Positions 55,370 through 64,000 of a DNA stretch of 64,000 bases are shown here, in pieces (the first letter of the stretch is position 1; each line of letters begins with the position of its first letter). This DNA comes from Rhizobium sp. 32-5/1. GTDB lineage: Bacteria; Pseudomonadota; Alphaproteobacteria; Rhizobiales; Rhizobiaceae. The stretch covers positions 1 to 64,000 of the forward strand of contig NZ_CP120640.1 in the NCBI RefSeq assembly GCF_029537235.1. Direction: 5' to 3'. The notes below the pieces were generated by a model. The model was not told the origin of the DNA. It saw only the letters and a list, made by a program, of their open reading frames with translations, and did no database searches. Both the position numbers and the translations under genes were made by a program.

Positions 55370-56228
55370 TGAGCTTTCCCCATCAAGCCCTGCGGACGAA
55401 GTGCAAGCAACGCCGTAATCGCAAGAAAAAGAAGATCGTGCCGATCCCTGGCAGCAGATAGCGACCGGCAGTGTCCAGAATCCCGAGCCCAAGCGAAGCA
55501 GCGAATGACCCCGGGATACTGCCCAGACCACCAACCGAGACGACGATCAGGAAAAGAACCATGTACCGGAGCGGATAATAGGCTTCTATGGGAAGAAGCT
55601 CTGCGCCAAGGATACCTCCGAAAGCGGCGAGCCCTGCCCCGATCGCAAAGGCAGCGAGAAAAACGCGAGGTGTGTTGATCCCGAGCGAGGCGGCAGCAAC
55701 CTTGTTGTCGACAGCTGCGCGCAGATAGATCCCGAAGCGGGTCTTCTCCATCAGAAGCCAGAGCGAAGCCATAATTATAAAGCCGGCAAGGATAACGATC
55801 ACCCGATGAAGCGGGAGTGTCTTAAATCCGAGATCGACGGCTGCAGTCAGCGACTGGGGCGCCCCCAGAGACAAGATCGTTGAGCCTAGGAACAGGTTCA
55901 CTGTGGCAATCATCAGGAAAACGATGCCGATGGTCGCCAGTACCTGGCCGAGTTCCCCGAAGCCGTAGATGTGACGATATAGCAGCCGCTCCAGGACAAG
56001 CGCGAGCACGATCACTATAATCACAGCAGTGAACGATGCGATCCAGAATGGAACCCCCAAGCGCACGCTAAGCACGTGTACCGCCGCGCCGCCGAGCAGA
56101 GCGAAGCCGCCATGGGCAAGGTTGATAATCCGCATGAGTCCCATTGTGATCGATAGTCCGACGGAGATCATGAAGAGGATCATCCCGTAGGCGACGCCAT
56201 CGACAACAATGCTGAAAATGATCGACAT
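55366..56228 (-). CDS. livH: Branched-chain-type ABC permease, LivH (one frameshift near its end)
   Basis: Starts MSIIFSIVVDGVAYGMIL and has LivH features (MRIINLAHGGFALLGG). As written it ends abnormally near 55383 with an Arg-rich tail. One base added near 55420 gives IFFFLAITALLALRPQGLMG and a stop at 55366 that overlaps livM. About 288 aa, the usual length. Confidence 0.83.
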
Positions 56229-56297
56229 TCGATACCTATCGAGGAAAATGGAACGAGAGGAAGAGTGGCGGGAATATTTCCCGCCACGTGCTTCGGA

Positions 56298-57465
56298 TTA
56301 CGGGTTGAAGCCCAGGTCCGGAACGTTTGGTATCGTCGCGATTTCCTTGTTGATCAAGGTCCCGTCCGCGGCTCGCTCCACCTGCCGGATATAGACGTTT
56401 TGAATCACATGGCGAGAAACGGGATCGATCTTCACCGGGCCGCGCGGGCTCTCCCATTCCAATCCCTTCGCCGCCTCGACCGCCTTTTGCCCGTCGGTTC
56501 CAGCCACTTTGATCATTTTATAGATGAGATCAACACCGTCGTAGGCGCCCACCGACGCCATGTTGGCGTGTGAACCCGGGTGGAGCTCTTTCAGCTTGGC
56601 AACGAAGCTCCTGTTCAGTTCCGAGTCATGTGCCGCAGAATAGTGGTACGCCGTGACCAAGCCGATCGCCTGATCACCCAGCGCGTCAAGCGTCGTTTCA
56701 TCGGTCTCACCGGTGCCGTAAAAGAAATCCCGGCGGCTTTGAGCCCGTTTTCGTTGTACGCCTTGGTGAAGGCGAACGTTGCTGGACCCACGGGCAGGAA
56801 CGCAAATACCGCATCCGCTCCGGAAGCCTTGATCCGTTGCATGAACGGCGCGAAATCCGTCGTCTGAAGAGGCATACGAATCTTCTCGACGATGGCGCCA
56901 CCGTTCTTCTCAAACGAACTGGAGAACGCCGCTTCTGCGTCTATTCCTGGATTGTAGTCAGATACGGCTGTCACGACTTTTTTGCACCGCTTTTGGCGGC
57001 CCACTGCGCAGCCGGCTGAGCGAGTTGTGACAAGGTAAAGCTTGTCCGGAGAAAGAATTCCGACTGTTTGTTGATCGCCGATGTTCCTGCGTTGAAGATG
57101 ACCGCCGGTACTTTGGCCTGCTTTGTGAGGGGCGCGACAGCGATAGCGTTTGGCGTGAAATCAAAACCCGCCAGATATTTCACACCCTCGCGCACCAAGA
57201 GTTCCTGAGCTGCGGCTTTACTCGCGTCGGCGTTTGGGCCTCCGACGTCCTTGTAGATAAATTCAACCTTGTTGCCGGCGACTTCATCTCCATGTTGCGC
57301 CACATAGACATCGATTGCTTCCCGAAACTGTTTGCCCCAGATGGCATTCGGTCCCGAAAATGTCGCGATAACACCCACCTTGATCGTCTCGGCCAAGGCC
57401 ACGGTGCTCGCCGTTGACAGCACTGCGGTTGCCACGGCGCACAGCGCAAGCTTCTTGAATTTCAT
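56298..57465 (-). CDS. Branched-chain/aromatic-type substrate-binding protein (two frameshifts)
   Basis: Signal peptide MKFKKLALCAVATAVLSTAS followed by a type I periplasmic fold (VGVIATFSGPNAIWGKQF). Single added bases at the T-run 56978-56983 and the A-run 56720-56723 restore 389 aa (…AKSGAKKVVTAVSDYNPG, and GISFYGTGETDETTLD). GGGAGGGAGGATATC precedes the ATG. It delivers ligand to LivHM; relatives bind branched-chain amino acids or aromatic acids. Confidence 0.85.
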
Positions 57466-57531
57466 GATATCCTCCCTCCCGGAAATGCGTCCGGACGCAA
57501 CTCGGCGAAAGCCGCTCTCCCAGCAAATATT

Positions 57532-57559
57532 AGTACGGATACCGTACTATAATTGTCAA
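57532..57559 (-). promoter_or_regulatory. Promoter with embedded operator upstream of the Liv operon
   Basis: On the minus strand TTGACA (57559-57554) is followed within its spacer by the perfect palindrome AGTACGG-ATA-CCGTACT (57532-57548). A protein bound there would cover the -35/-10 interval and block transcription. The MarR regulator encoded at 60464 is the likely binder. The region from 57465 to 57703 holds no gene. Confidence 0.6.
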
Positions 57560-57703
57560 GCCGAAGCTGATTGCCGCAGATCCGCCAGCTCCGACAGTAC
57601 CAAGCTCGACATGCAGATATATTTCGGCTCCTTGTCGTTTTGGTTCAGTTCAACGTCGTCAATCTGCCGAACCAAATCGTCGCCAGATACGATGACGGTG
57701 CTG

Positions 57704-58564
57704 TCATCTCTGGTAGCTTCTTATCCACTCGACAGATTTGCGAACGCCACCAAAAGGGTAGAAGTGCAGGCGGATATCGCCGTACACTCCGTCGACCATT
57801 GCGTCGGCGTAGTCGTCGACGAGAACGTCTGGTCCGGCGCTTGACAGTAGATGGGTGATCGAAAGCCCATATTTTTTAAGGACCGCTGTCGAGGCGGAGA
57901 CGCCGCAAACCGCCGCAAACCGCATCAGCGTTCTGATACTTGCTGGCCCGGGAATACCGACATGGATGGGCACCGTTATTCCTCTGCTGCGGATTCCAAT
58001 GATCCATTCAAGCACTGGAACCGCACTGAATGTGAACTGGGTAAAAATCGACCATTCAAGATCGAGCGCTTCGAGAATGCGGCGTTTCTCCGAGATCGCT
58101 TCGGTAAGCACGCTGGCGCTTTGCGAGGGATGGCCCTCTGGATGCCCGGCTATAGCGACGTGTGTGATCGCGTGCTGTTGCAGGACACCGCTCCGCAAGA
58201 TCGCTGCGGTATCGGGAAATGCGCCCTTGGGAGGATCAAGATCGCCGGCAAGAATGAGCAGACGAGTGACCTGTGCTTCACGAACAAAGCCCGACACGGC
58301 GCCTGACAACTCGGCCTCGGTGCCAATACTCCTCGCCGCAATGTGCGGCATAGGCTCAAAGCCGAACTGGCGTATCGTCTTTGCCGCCGAGATACGATCG
58401 TTTCCGCTGTCCGACGGGAGATACGGTACCGATATCAGCGTGCCCTTTGGAATGTCAGGAGCTAAGTCCGACAACTGCGAAGCATCTTTCGCGGTGACCT
58501 CTAACGAAAATCGCTCGACGACATCGAGATACCGGCGCTTACTCTTCAAGCCTGATATGTCCAT
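57704..58564 (-). CDS. Methylenetetrahydrofolate reductase-family protein
   Basis: The 286-aa product has the MTHFR TIM-barrel pattern: FSLEVTAKDASQLSDLAPDI at the start, MPHIAARS, LLILAGDLDPPKG and QFTFSAVPVLEW. It is a diverged member; the usual FEFFPPK start is replaced by FSLEVTAKD. Next to a THF-dependent O-demethylase it would handle methyl-THF, probably oxidising it to methylene-THF. SYK-6 ligM is likewise linked to metF. The start at 58564 follows GGGG at good spacing. Confidence 0.8.
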   Translation of the reverse strand: MDISGLKSKRRYLDVVERFSLEVTAKDASQLSDLAPDIPKGTLISVPYLPSDSGNDRISAAKTIRQFGFEPMPHIAARSIGTEAELSGAVSGFVREAQVTRLLILAGDLDPPKGAFPDTAAILRSGVLQQHAITHVAIAGHPEGHPSQSASVLTEAISEKRRILEALDLEWSIFTQFTFSAVPVLEWIIGIRSRGITVPIHVGIPGPASIRTLMRFAAVCGVSASTAVLKKYGLSITHLLSSAGPDVLVDDYADAMVDGVYGDIRLHFYPFGGVRKSVEWIRSYQR

Positions 58565-58683
58565 AATAACCCCGCCCCGCTTGCATCCATACAAGGGGAT
58601 CCTCGACTGGTTTACCGACAGGAGGGCGCAGATCGCGCGACCGCACATGTGGCGTGACTGGTTTTCGCAAGGGCATCGCCTTC

Positions 58684-58715
58684 CGGTCCCACCTGCACCA
58701 ATGCAGGTGGGACCG
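58684..58715 (-). terminator. 14-base-arm hairpin between the O-demethylase and MTHFR genes
   Basis: CGGTCCCACCTGCA and TGCAGGTGGGACCG are perfect arms with a four-base loop, just after the O-demethylase stop. No U-run follows on the minus strand. It may be an intercistronic stabilising hairpin or a partial terminator that sets the ratio of the two proteins. Confidence 0.55.
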
Positions 58716-58728
58716 ACGCCCGCCGCAT

Positions 58729-60142
58729 TCAGCTGATTGTCGCGCGCTTCATTTTCTGAACCGAACTTGCGTAAGGAACAGGCGCCACAATGGCCCGCAC
58801 TTTGAATTGTTCATGCTTTTCGACATGCGGCTTACGCGATCCACCCCCAGGTTCACCCCAGGTCAGTGTAACCTCGGTTCCGGGCGCCGCGCTGCGGCCT
58901 TCAAGCATGGCAAGCGACAACATCTCACCTTCGTTGTTGCTATAGCCGCAATGACATGAGTGCCCGACCAAGGCCCCATCCAGGCTGCGGACCTCGTCGA
59001 ACTGGGGCCAGCCATAATAGGCTACCGGCAGATCTATGGCTTTGTAGCGGGGGCCTTGTCCAAGTGCGGACGCAAAGATTGCAGTGACGTCGTCGCGGTT
59101 CCACACCAGCGTGACTTTCTGGCGCCGCTGCTCGGGCGGTTGGGATTCCAGCGCCTCACGGCCGATGAAGTCATGGTCGAACTTGAGGATATGGCCATAG
59201 CCGAGATCCCAAGGCGTCACATAGTAGTCTTCGATATTCTCCGAAACGAAGCTTCCACCGAGTTGGGCGTTCGCCTCCCACCCATTCCCCGACAGCCATT
59301 CACGGAAATCTCGAAGTTCATCACCGGTGTAGATCCCCGGCAGCGGATAGGGCATCCAGCCGAATTCAAAAATCGTGCTGAAGTATGTCTTAGTGCCACC
59401 CTGCTTCAGGGCATACTGTTCACCCGCTTCCAGAAGGGCAGCCCTCACCCGTTCCATATCGTCGTAGGGGCCGGAAAGTTCGGCGCCGAGATGCCCCGCC
59501 ATCCCATGGCGCAGCACCATTACTTCGCATCCGCCAATCCGCACTTTCGCGGTCCTGAAAAACGCGATCTCGGGGGCTCCACCCTCGACAGCAGCATTGA
59601 AGATATGACCGGCGTTCGGCCCCTCCAGCTGGAACCGATAAAACCATCGCCTGCCGGTCGGGTTGTAAGGCGTTGGATCATCGCGCTCGATGGTAACGTC
59701 GTAACCACCTTTTTCGGCGTTGTATTGGACCCAATTCAAGACGGGCATGCCGCTGACGAGTTCGAAAGTTTCGTCGCCAAGTCTGTAGATGACACAATCG
59801 CCGATAACATGCCCACGGGGGTGCATGCGACAAACTGCTTGGCCCGGTCGTTGGTGAAGTTTGCCAAGCTGTTGATGCCGAGGCGCTGCAACAGCTTGAA
59901 AGCGTCCGGACCCTTCAACAGGAGCTCGGGCATGTGATGAGACTGATCGAAAAGGATTGCAGTTTCCCGCCAAGCTCTTTGTTCATCCCGCCAATTGGTG
60001 AATTCCGGGGGATGAACGCAGCGGTCAAACCGGTTCGAGCCCGATAATGAGGTGCCAAGGTGTCGTTGTAGAAATAGTCGACAAGATTGCTTTTCTCGTC
60101 CACCAGATTTTGCAGCGACCTTCCGCCGTTCGACTTAACCAT
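58729..60142 (-). CDS. THF-dependent O-demethylase of the LigM/DesA (GcvT-like) type (two frameshifts)
   Basis: Single bases added to the G-runs at 60007-60011 and 59817-59821 give 471 aa, the same length as LigM of Sphingobium SYK-6. The repaired N-terminus reads PPEFTNWRDEQRAWRETAIL then FDQSHHMPELLLKGPDA, close to the LigM pattern. Later blocks are CTPRGHVIGDCVIYRL, VLRHGMAGHLGAELSGPYDD and SFVSENIEDYYVTPWDLGYG. LigM and DesA move the aryl O-methyl group of vanillate or syringate to THF. Neighbouring MTHFR, PurU and ring-cleavage genes support methoxy-aromatic use. GcvT-like demethylation of a betaine or DMSP is the alternative. Confidence 0.78.
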
Positions 60143-60463
60143 TGTGAAAGTATCCTCCTCATTCCGTTTCATTCCACGGCGCCAGCTTTTCAAGCGAGTT
60201 CACACCTTTACCCGTATGCGAGATGCCCTCCGCATCACGTCGCATAGAGACCCCGGAAGGCATTTCGGAGAATTCAGACGGGATCAGAGCAAAATTGCCT
60301 CCCACGCACGACCCCATCCGACGCTCAACGCAAACCCAATTTAGTTCGGATGCCTGACCATATGATTTTATTTTAGCCTGTGTCAATCATTTTGAAATTC
60401 GGGCTGGAAAAAAGGGGCATGAACTCTACTCGTTGAAGAAGATGACTCTGAAGGTGGCAAAAA
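60143..60463. promoter_or_regulatory. Divergent promoter region of the O-demethylase and MarR genes
   Basis: No gene lies here. On the minus strand TTGACA (60386-60381) is followed by an AT-rich stretch and ATATGG (60363-60358) with a 17-base spacer, a likely promoter for the O-demethylase operon. The AGTACGG palindrome of the Liv promoter is not repeated here. Confidence 0.5.
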
Positions 60464-60928
60464 ATGACTTTACGCAACGCGTGGCGCAGGAACAACATCG
60501 GTCGTCGCATGAACGAGGCGGTCAGAATTTTTGAAAACAGGATTATTGAACATCTCAAGGATCACGGGCATGCGGAACTGACCTCGGCCCATATCAACCT
60601 GACCCGGAACCTCGATGAGGACGGAACGAGGCTAACCGAACTCGCCAGACGCGCTTCGTTGACGAAACAGTCGATGAGCGAGCTGGTTGATCAAGTGGAG
60701 CGCACGGGCCTTATAGAAAAGCGGCCCGATCCAGCCGATGGTCGAGCAAAGCTGGTATGCTTCACGGAGAAGGGGTTCGAGTGGCTTGAAGCATTTCATC
60801 AGAGCCTCGAAGTCGCGGAGAATGAGATGCGTGAGGAACTCGGCGTCGCAATGGTCGACCTGCTCGTTGAGGCATTGGGGAAATATGTCGAAGCTCGCCA
60901 GGGAAAACAGCCCGATCTAGCCGGTTGA
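60464..60928 (+). CDS. MarR-family regulator of the aromatic island
   Basis: The 154-aa product has the winged helix LTELARRASLTKQSMSELVD (about residues 57-76) and the wing GLIEKRPDPADGRAKLVC. MarR proteins often sense aromatic acids. It is divergent from the O-demethylase operon and followed by the FAD monooxygenase in the same direction. Confidence 0.87.
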   Translation: MTLRNAWRRNNIGRRMNEAVRIFENRIIEHLKDHGHAELTSAHINLTRNLDEDGTRLTELARRASLTKQSMSELVDQVERTGLIEKRPDPADGRAKLVCFTEKGFEWLEAFHQSLEVAENEMREELGVAMVDLLVEALGKYVEARQGKQPDLAG

Positions 60929-60981
60929 CTTTGGTCCGGTTTCCTTACTAAATCTGCAGACAGGATTTGGGAGGGTAACAA

Positions 60982-62657
60982 GTGACCGGTGAAGCTTTCG
61001 ACGTCGTCATTGCGGGGGCGGACCGTTTGGACTGATGCTTGCAAACGAGCTTGGCCGCCGGGGAATTTCTGCCGTGCTCTTTGATGAGAAGGCGTCGACC
61101 GCCTTCAATCCGCAGGCAAACGCCACTCAGGCCAGAACGATGGAGCACTATCGGCGCCTTGGGTTTGCAGACGAAATCCGTGCGCTGGGTATGCCGGAGG
61201 ATTTCCCGACGGATATCGCCTATTTCACACGCTTCGCTCGTCACGAACTGGCCCGTTTTCGTCTTCCCTCTGCCAAAGAGGCGCGGGAACGCGTCCTAAC
61301 GATGACAGGATCGTGGAGCGCGGCCGAACTGCCCCACAGAGTTTCTCAGAAATTTGTCGAGCGCGTCCTTCGCGAGCACGCGGAGGCACTGTCGCCGATT
61401 TCGATAAATTACGGCTGGCGTGTCTCTGAATTCAACGACACCGGTGACGCTGTAACTGTCACGGCCAGTGAGGTGGAGGGGGCAGCGACGCGCGTGGTCC
61501 GGTGCAAATACCTTGTCGGGGCGGATGGCGCCCGAAGCGCCGTTCGCAAGGCGCTTGGCATCCGCTACCAAGGCGACGGCGGTGCTGTCCGGGACTTCTT
61601 TGGCGGTAAAATGTTTGCCCTCTACCTACGGTGCCCACAGTTCTACGACGTCGTTCCGTTCCCACCCGCTTGGATGAATGTTGCATTCAACGACGAACGC
61701 CGCGCATTTATGGCGGCGGTCGATGGTAAGGGCGAATTCGCCTTTCATACCCAATTGAAAGACGGTGAGCGCGAAGACGATATTTCCGACGACCAGGCCA
61801 TCGAGATGTTTCGAGCGGCGGTGGGGTACCCAATTGATGCGGAAATTCTGTCTCGCGGCACCTGGACGGCCGGCTATGCGCTGGTTGCGGTGAAGTTTCA
61901 ACAAGGCCGGGTCTTTCTCGGCGGCGACGCAGTTCATCTTTTCACGCCCGCAGGTGGCTTGGGCTATAACACGGCCGTTGATGATGCGGTCAACCTAGGT
62001 TGGAAGCTTGCTGCGGTGATCAAGCAAAGTGCATCTTCGCGACTTCTCGAGACATATGAACAGGAGCGGCGACCCGTTGCGATCAGGAATACCGGGTTTG
62101 CCAAGAACTTCGCCGAGTCGATCGGGAACTACGCGCCAAAACTCGGACTGGAAACGCAGTCTGACCTCGGTTTGGAAATACGCAAAGAAGCTGGCGCATA
62201 TCTGGAAGCTCATGGACGGGCAGAATTCAACATTCCAGGTGTGACTTTCGGTGCTCGTTACAATTCCCCGGTCATTTTTTCCGAAGCAGCCGATGATGCC
62301 CCTGACCTTCCCGATGTTTACACGCCCACCGCGTCGCCGGGTGGAAGAGCGCCTCATCTGTGGCTCGATCCTCACACATCCCTATTCGACAGGTTCGGGT
62401 TCGAGTGGACACTTCTCAGGCTTCGTCCGTCTACCTGCAGTGGCGACGAGTTGGTCGCCGCAGCCTCGATGATGTCGATGGAACTTGCCGTCGTCGATAT
62501 CGAGTCTGACCAACTTCTCGAACTTTATCGTGAACCCCTTGTGTTGATCAGACCCGATCAAGTCGTCGCCTGGCGTGGTGATGACCCCGCTCACGGTGCA
62601 ACAGTCATCAAGACAGTCTTGGGGTACTCACATCCCCAAGATCCTGCCGCCGGATGA
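60982..62657 (+). CDS. FAD-dependent aromatic monooxygenase (one frameshift)
   Basis: A GTG start at 60982 has GGGAGGGTAACAA upstream. One G added to the run 61014-61018 gives DVVIAGGGPFGLMLANELGR, the FAD-binding GxGxxG motif. Further flavin motifs are GADGARSAVRKALGI and the GD block FLGGDAVHLFTPAGGLGYNT. About 558 aa after repair, the size of MhpA/PobA-like class A phenol hydroxylases with a C-terminal thioredoxin-like domain. It would hydroxylate a phenolic, possibly with decarboxylation, to feed hydroxyquinol cleavage. The exact substrate is unknown. Confidence 0.86.
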
Positions 62658-63101
62658 GGCGAAAATAAAGAACCTGAATTGGAGCGTGTTCACCCGTTCC
62701 AAAGTACATTCATGCCACGATTGCAGCTAGGCTCCAACCCGGAGTACCTCACACGCCTAAAATAACATTGACCGCAGAGTAGCTGAAGGGTGCAAAGCCG
62801 TCGTCCGTGATAGGAATGAATTCCTTCCTGAACTCGGCGAAACTCGCGCGCAGTCACCGCCGGCGAACTCATCTGCGTTGGGAAGCGCCGATTGATCTCG
62901 AGGCAATCCGATCACCATAGCTAACCCTCGCACCTGCACCATTAATAGCCGCCATTGGCAGCGGCTTTCGATTGATACTGTGGCGAGTTAAGAACCCGTC
63001 ATGGTTTGATACCTTTTGACTGGAAACGTGACTTGATATGAGGTGACGTATCAACTGCCTCTTAGAAGCGAGCTGCTTCATTCGCCAGCCGAGCAGATCC
63101 G
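62658..63101. other. Gap between convergent genes, no gene seen
   Basis: About 440 bases with no supportable gene, repeat or strong terminator. Short open frames on the minus strand lack ribosome binding sites. Confidence 0.5.
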
Positions 63102-64000
63102 CTACAAGGCAATACCGGCAATCGCCTTGAGGAAGCCATCGATCTCTTCCTCCGAATTGTAGTAATGTGGCGACGCTCGTACGACAGGCGGAAGTTGTCG
63201 CGTGTAGGCATCAACGGGGGTACTGGAGGGAGGCGAAACCGAGACGTTGATTCCCTTGCTAGTCAGGTGGGCCAAGACGGCTGACGAGTCCCAGCCCTTA
63301 ACCGTGAATGAGATGATGGACGCAAGTGGCGCTCCGAGATCATGTACGGACACCGCACGCATCCCCTCAGGCCTTCGCGAAGCACTGTCGAAAGGTGTTT
63401 GCAACGCTCTTCGATGTTCTTGAGCCCAATGCCGAGGGCGTAGTCCACTGCCGTCCGCAGGCCAAGACGAACCGAATAGTTCTTCTCCCAAGTTTCAAAA
63501 CGTCTAGCATCAGGTCGCAATTCGTATCGACCGGGCGCAGTCCAAGGCGCGCCATAAAGGTCGATCATCGCTGGCTCGATCGTTTCCAGGACGGATTTGC
63601 GCATGTACATGAAACCAGTTCCCCGCGGTGCACGGAGAAACTTCCTGCCAGTAGCGGTGAGGATGTCGCAGCCGAGAGCGTTAACATCGATCGGGATTTG
63701 ACCGGCAGCCTGGCATGCGTCGAGCAGATAGAGAATGCCATTGTCTCGTGCAATTCGACCGATCGCTGCTGCTGGATTGATAAGCCCGCCGTTGGTCGGG
63801 ATCCAGGTAACGGCAATCAACCGAACGCGATCATCAATCATTTTCACCAGCGCGTCCGGATCCAGGATGCCAGAGGCGTCATTCGGAATGACCTCGATCG
63901 ATACGCCGGTGCGCTTGGCAACCTGCAGAAAGGCGATGTAGTTCGCTGCAAATTCGGCACTTGCCGTCAGGATCCGGTCCCCAGGTCCAAAAGAGAGGGA
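63102..64000 (-). CDS. Class V aminotransferase-fold PLP enzyme, partial (one frameshift)
   Basis: The frame is open to the right edge, so the N-terminus is missing. YLLDACQAAGQIPIDV contains the PLP-contact Asp and Gln, and TATGRKFLRAPRGTGFMY contains the PLP lysine. One base added at the C-run 63363-63366 joins the small C-terminal domain (…REGLRGMRAVSVHDLG). The family includes isopenicillin-N epimerase-like and cysteine desulfurase-like enzymes. It ends EEEIDGFLKAIAGIAL. Its job cannot be fixed without the upstream neighbours. Confidence 0.8.

Noticed and set aside
1..64000. Insertion sequences, CRISPR arrays, tRNA or rRNA genes
   Set aside because: No transposase motifs, regularly spaced repeats, or tRNA/rRNA signatures were seen on either strand.

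Overview
The window looks like part of a large plasmid (or chromid) of an alpha-proteobacterium of the Rhizobium/Agrobacterium type. The left end carries a gene set typical of rhizobial megaplasmid backbones: a ParB-like protein, a giant N6-methylase/helicase, a Toprim protein and a DUF1419 protein. It is followed by densely packed catabolic operons with ABC transporters and Lrp, LysR, XRE, TetR, MarR, GlxA and sigma-54 regulators. No rRNA, tRNA, CRISPR array or insertion sequence was seen.

Layout. 1-10.4 kb: plasmid backbone genes plus a damaged LigD-type ligase. 11-12.6 kb: enoyl-CoA hydratase with a TetR regulator. 12.8-14.9 kb: a two-gene nucleotidyltransferase / PD-(D/E)XK-winged-helix pair resembling AbiE-type systems. 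15-21.9 kb: an operon with a diaminopropionate ammonia-lyase, an M24 peptidase, an amino-acid ABC transporter and a carbamoylase-type hydrolase, next to a divergent Lrp regulator. 22-27.8 kb: a cobalt nitrile hydratase operon with cobalt uptake (CbtAB) and a CobW chaperone. 28.4-32.5 kb: an alpha/beta hydrolase and MFS transporter behind a sigma-54 promoter, with a divergent enhancer-binding activator. 32.6-49.2 kb: a canavanine-utilisation island. 49.4-62.7 kb: an aromatic island with a THF-dependent O-demethylase (LigM/DesA type), MTHFR, formyl-THF deformylase, branched-chain-type ABC transporter, hydroxyquinol 1,2-dioxygenase, maleylacetate reductase and an FAD monooxygenase. 63-64 kb: a partial class V aminotransferase.

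How it works together. In the canavanine island, import, gamma-lyase cleavage to homoserine and hydroxyguanidine, homoserine dehydrogenase, an aldehyde dehydrogenase and aspartase form a complete route from canavanine to fumarate. A B3/B4 tRNA-editing protein and an SMR guanidinium-type exporter probably handle toxicity. In the aromatic island, O-demethylation, C1 recycling through folate and hydroxyquinol ring cleavage fit together. A common theme, by inference, is use of legume-derived toxic amino acids, nitriles and methoxy-aromatics.

A caution on quality: about 20 otherwise well-conserved genes are each broken by one or two indels. In nearly every case adding a single base, usually in a homopolymer, restores the family sequence. 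I treat these as likely consensus-sequence errors and give the repaired extents. Only the ligase looks as if it could be a true pseudogene.
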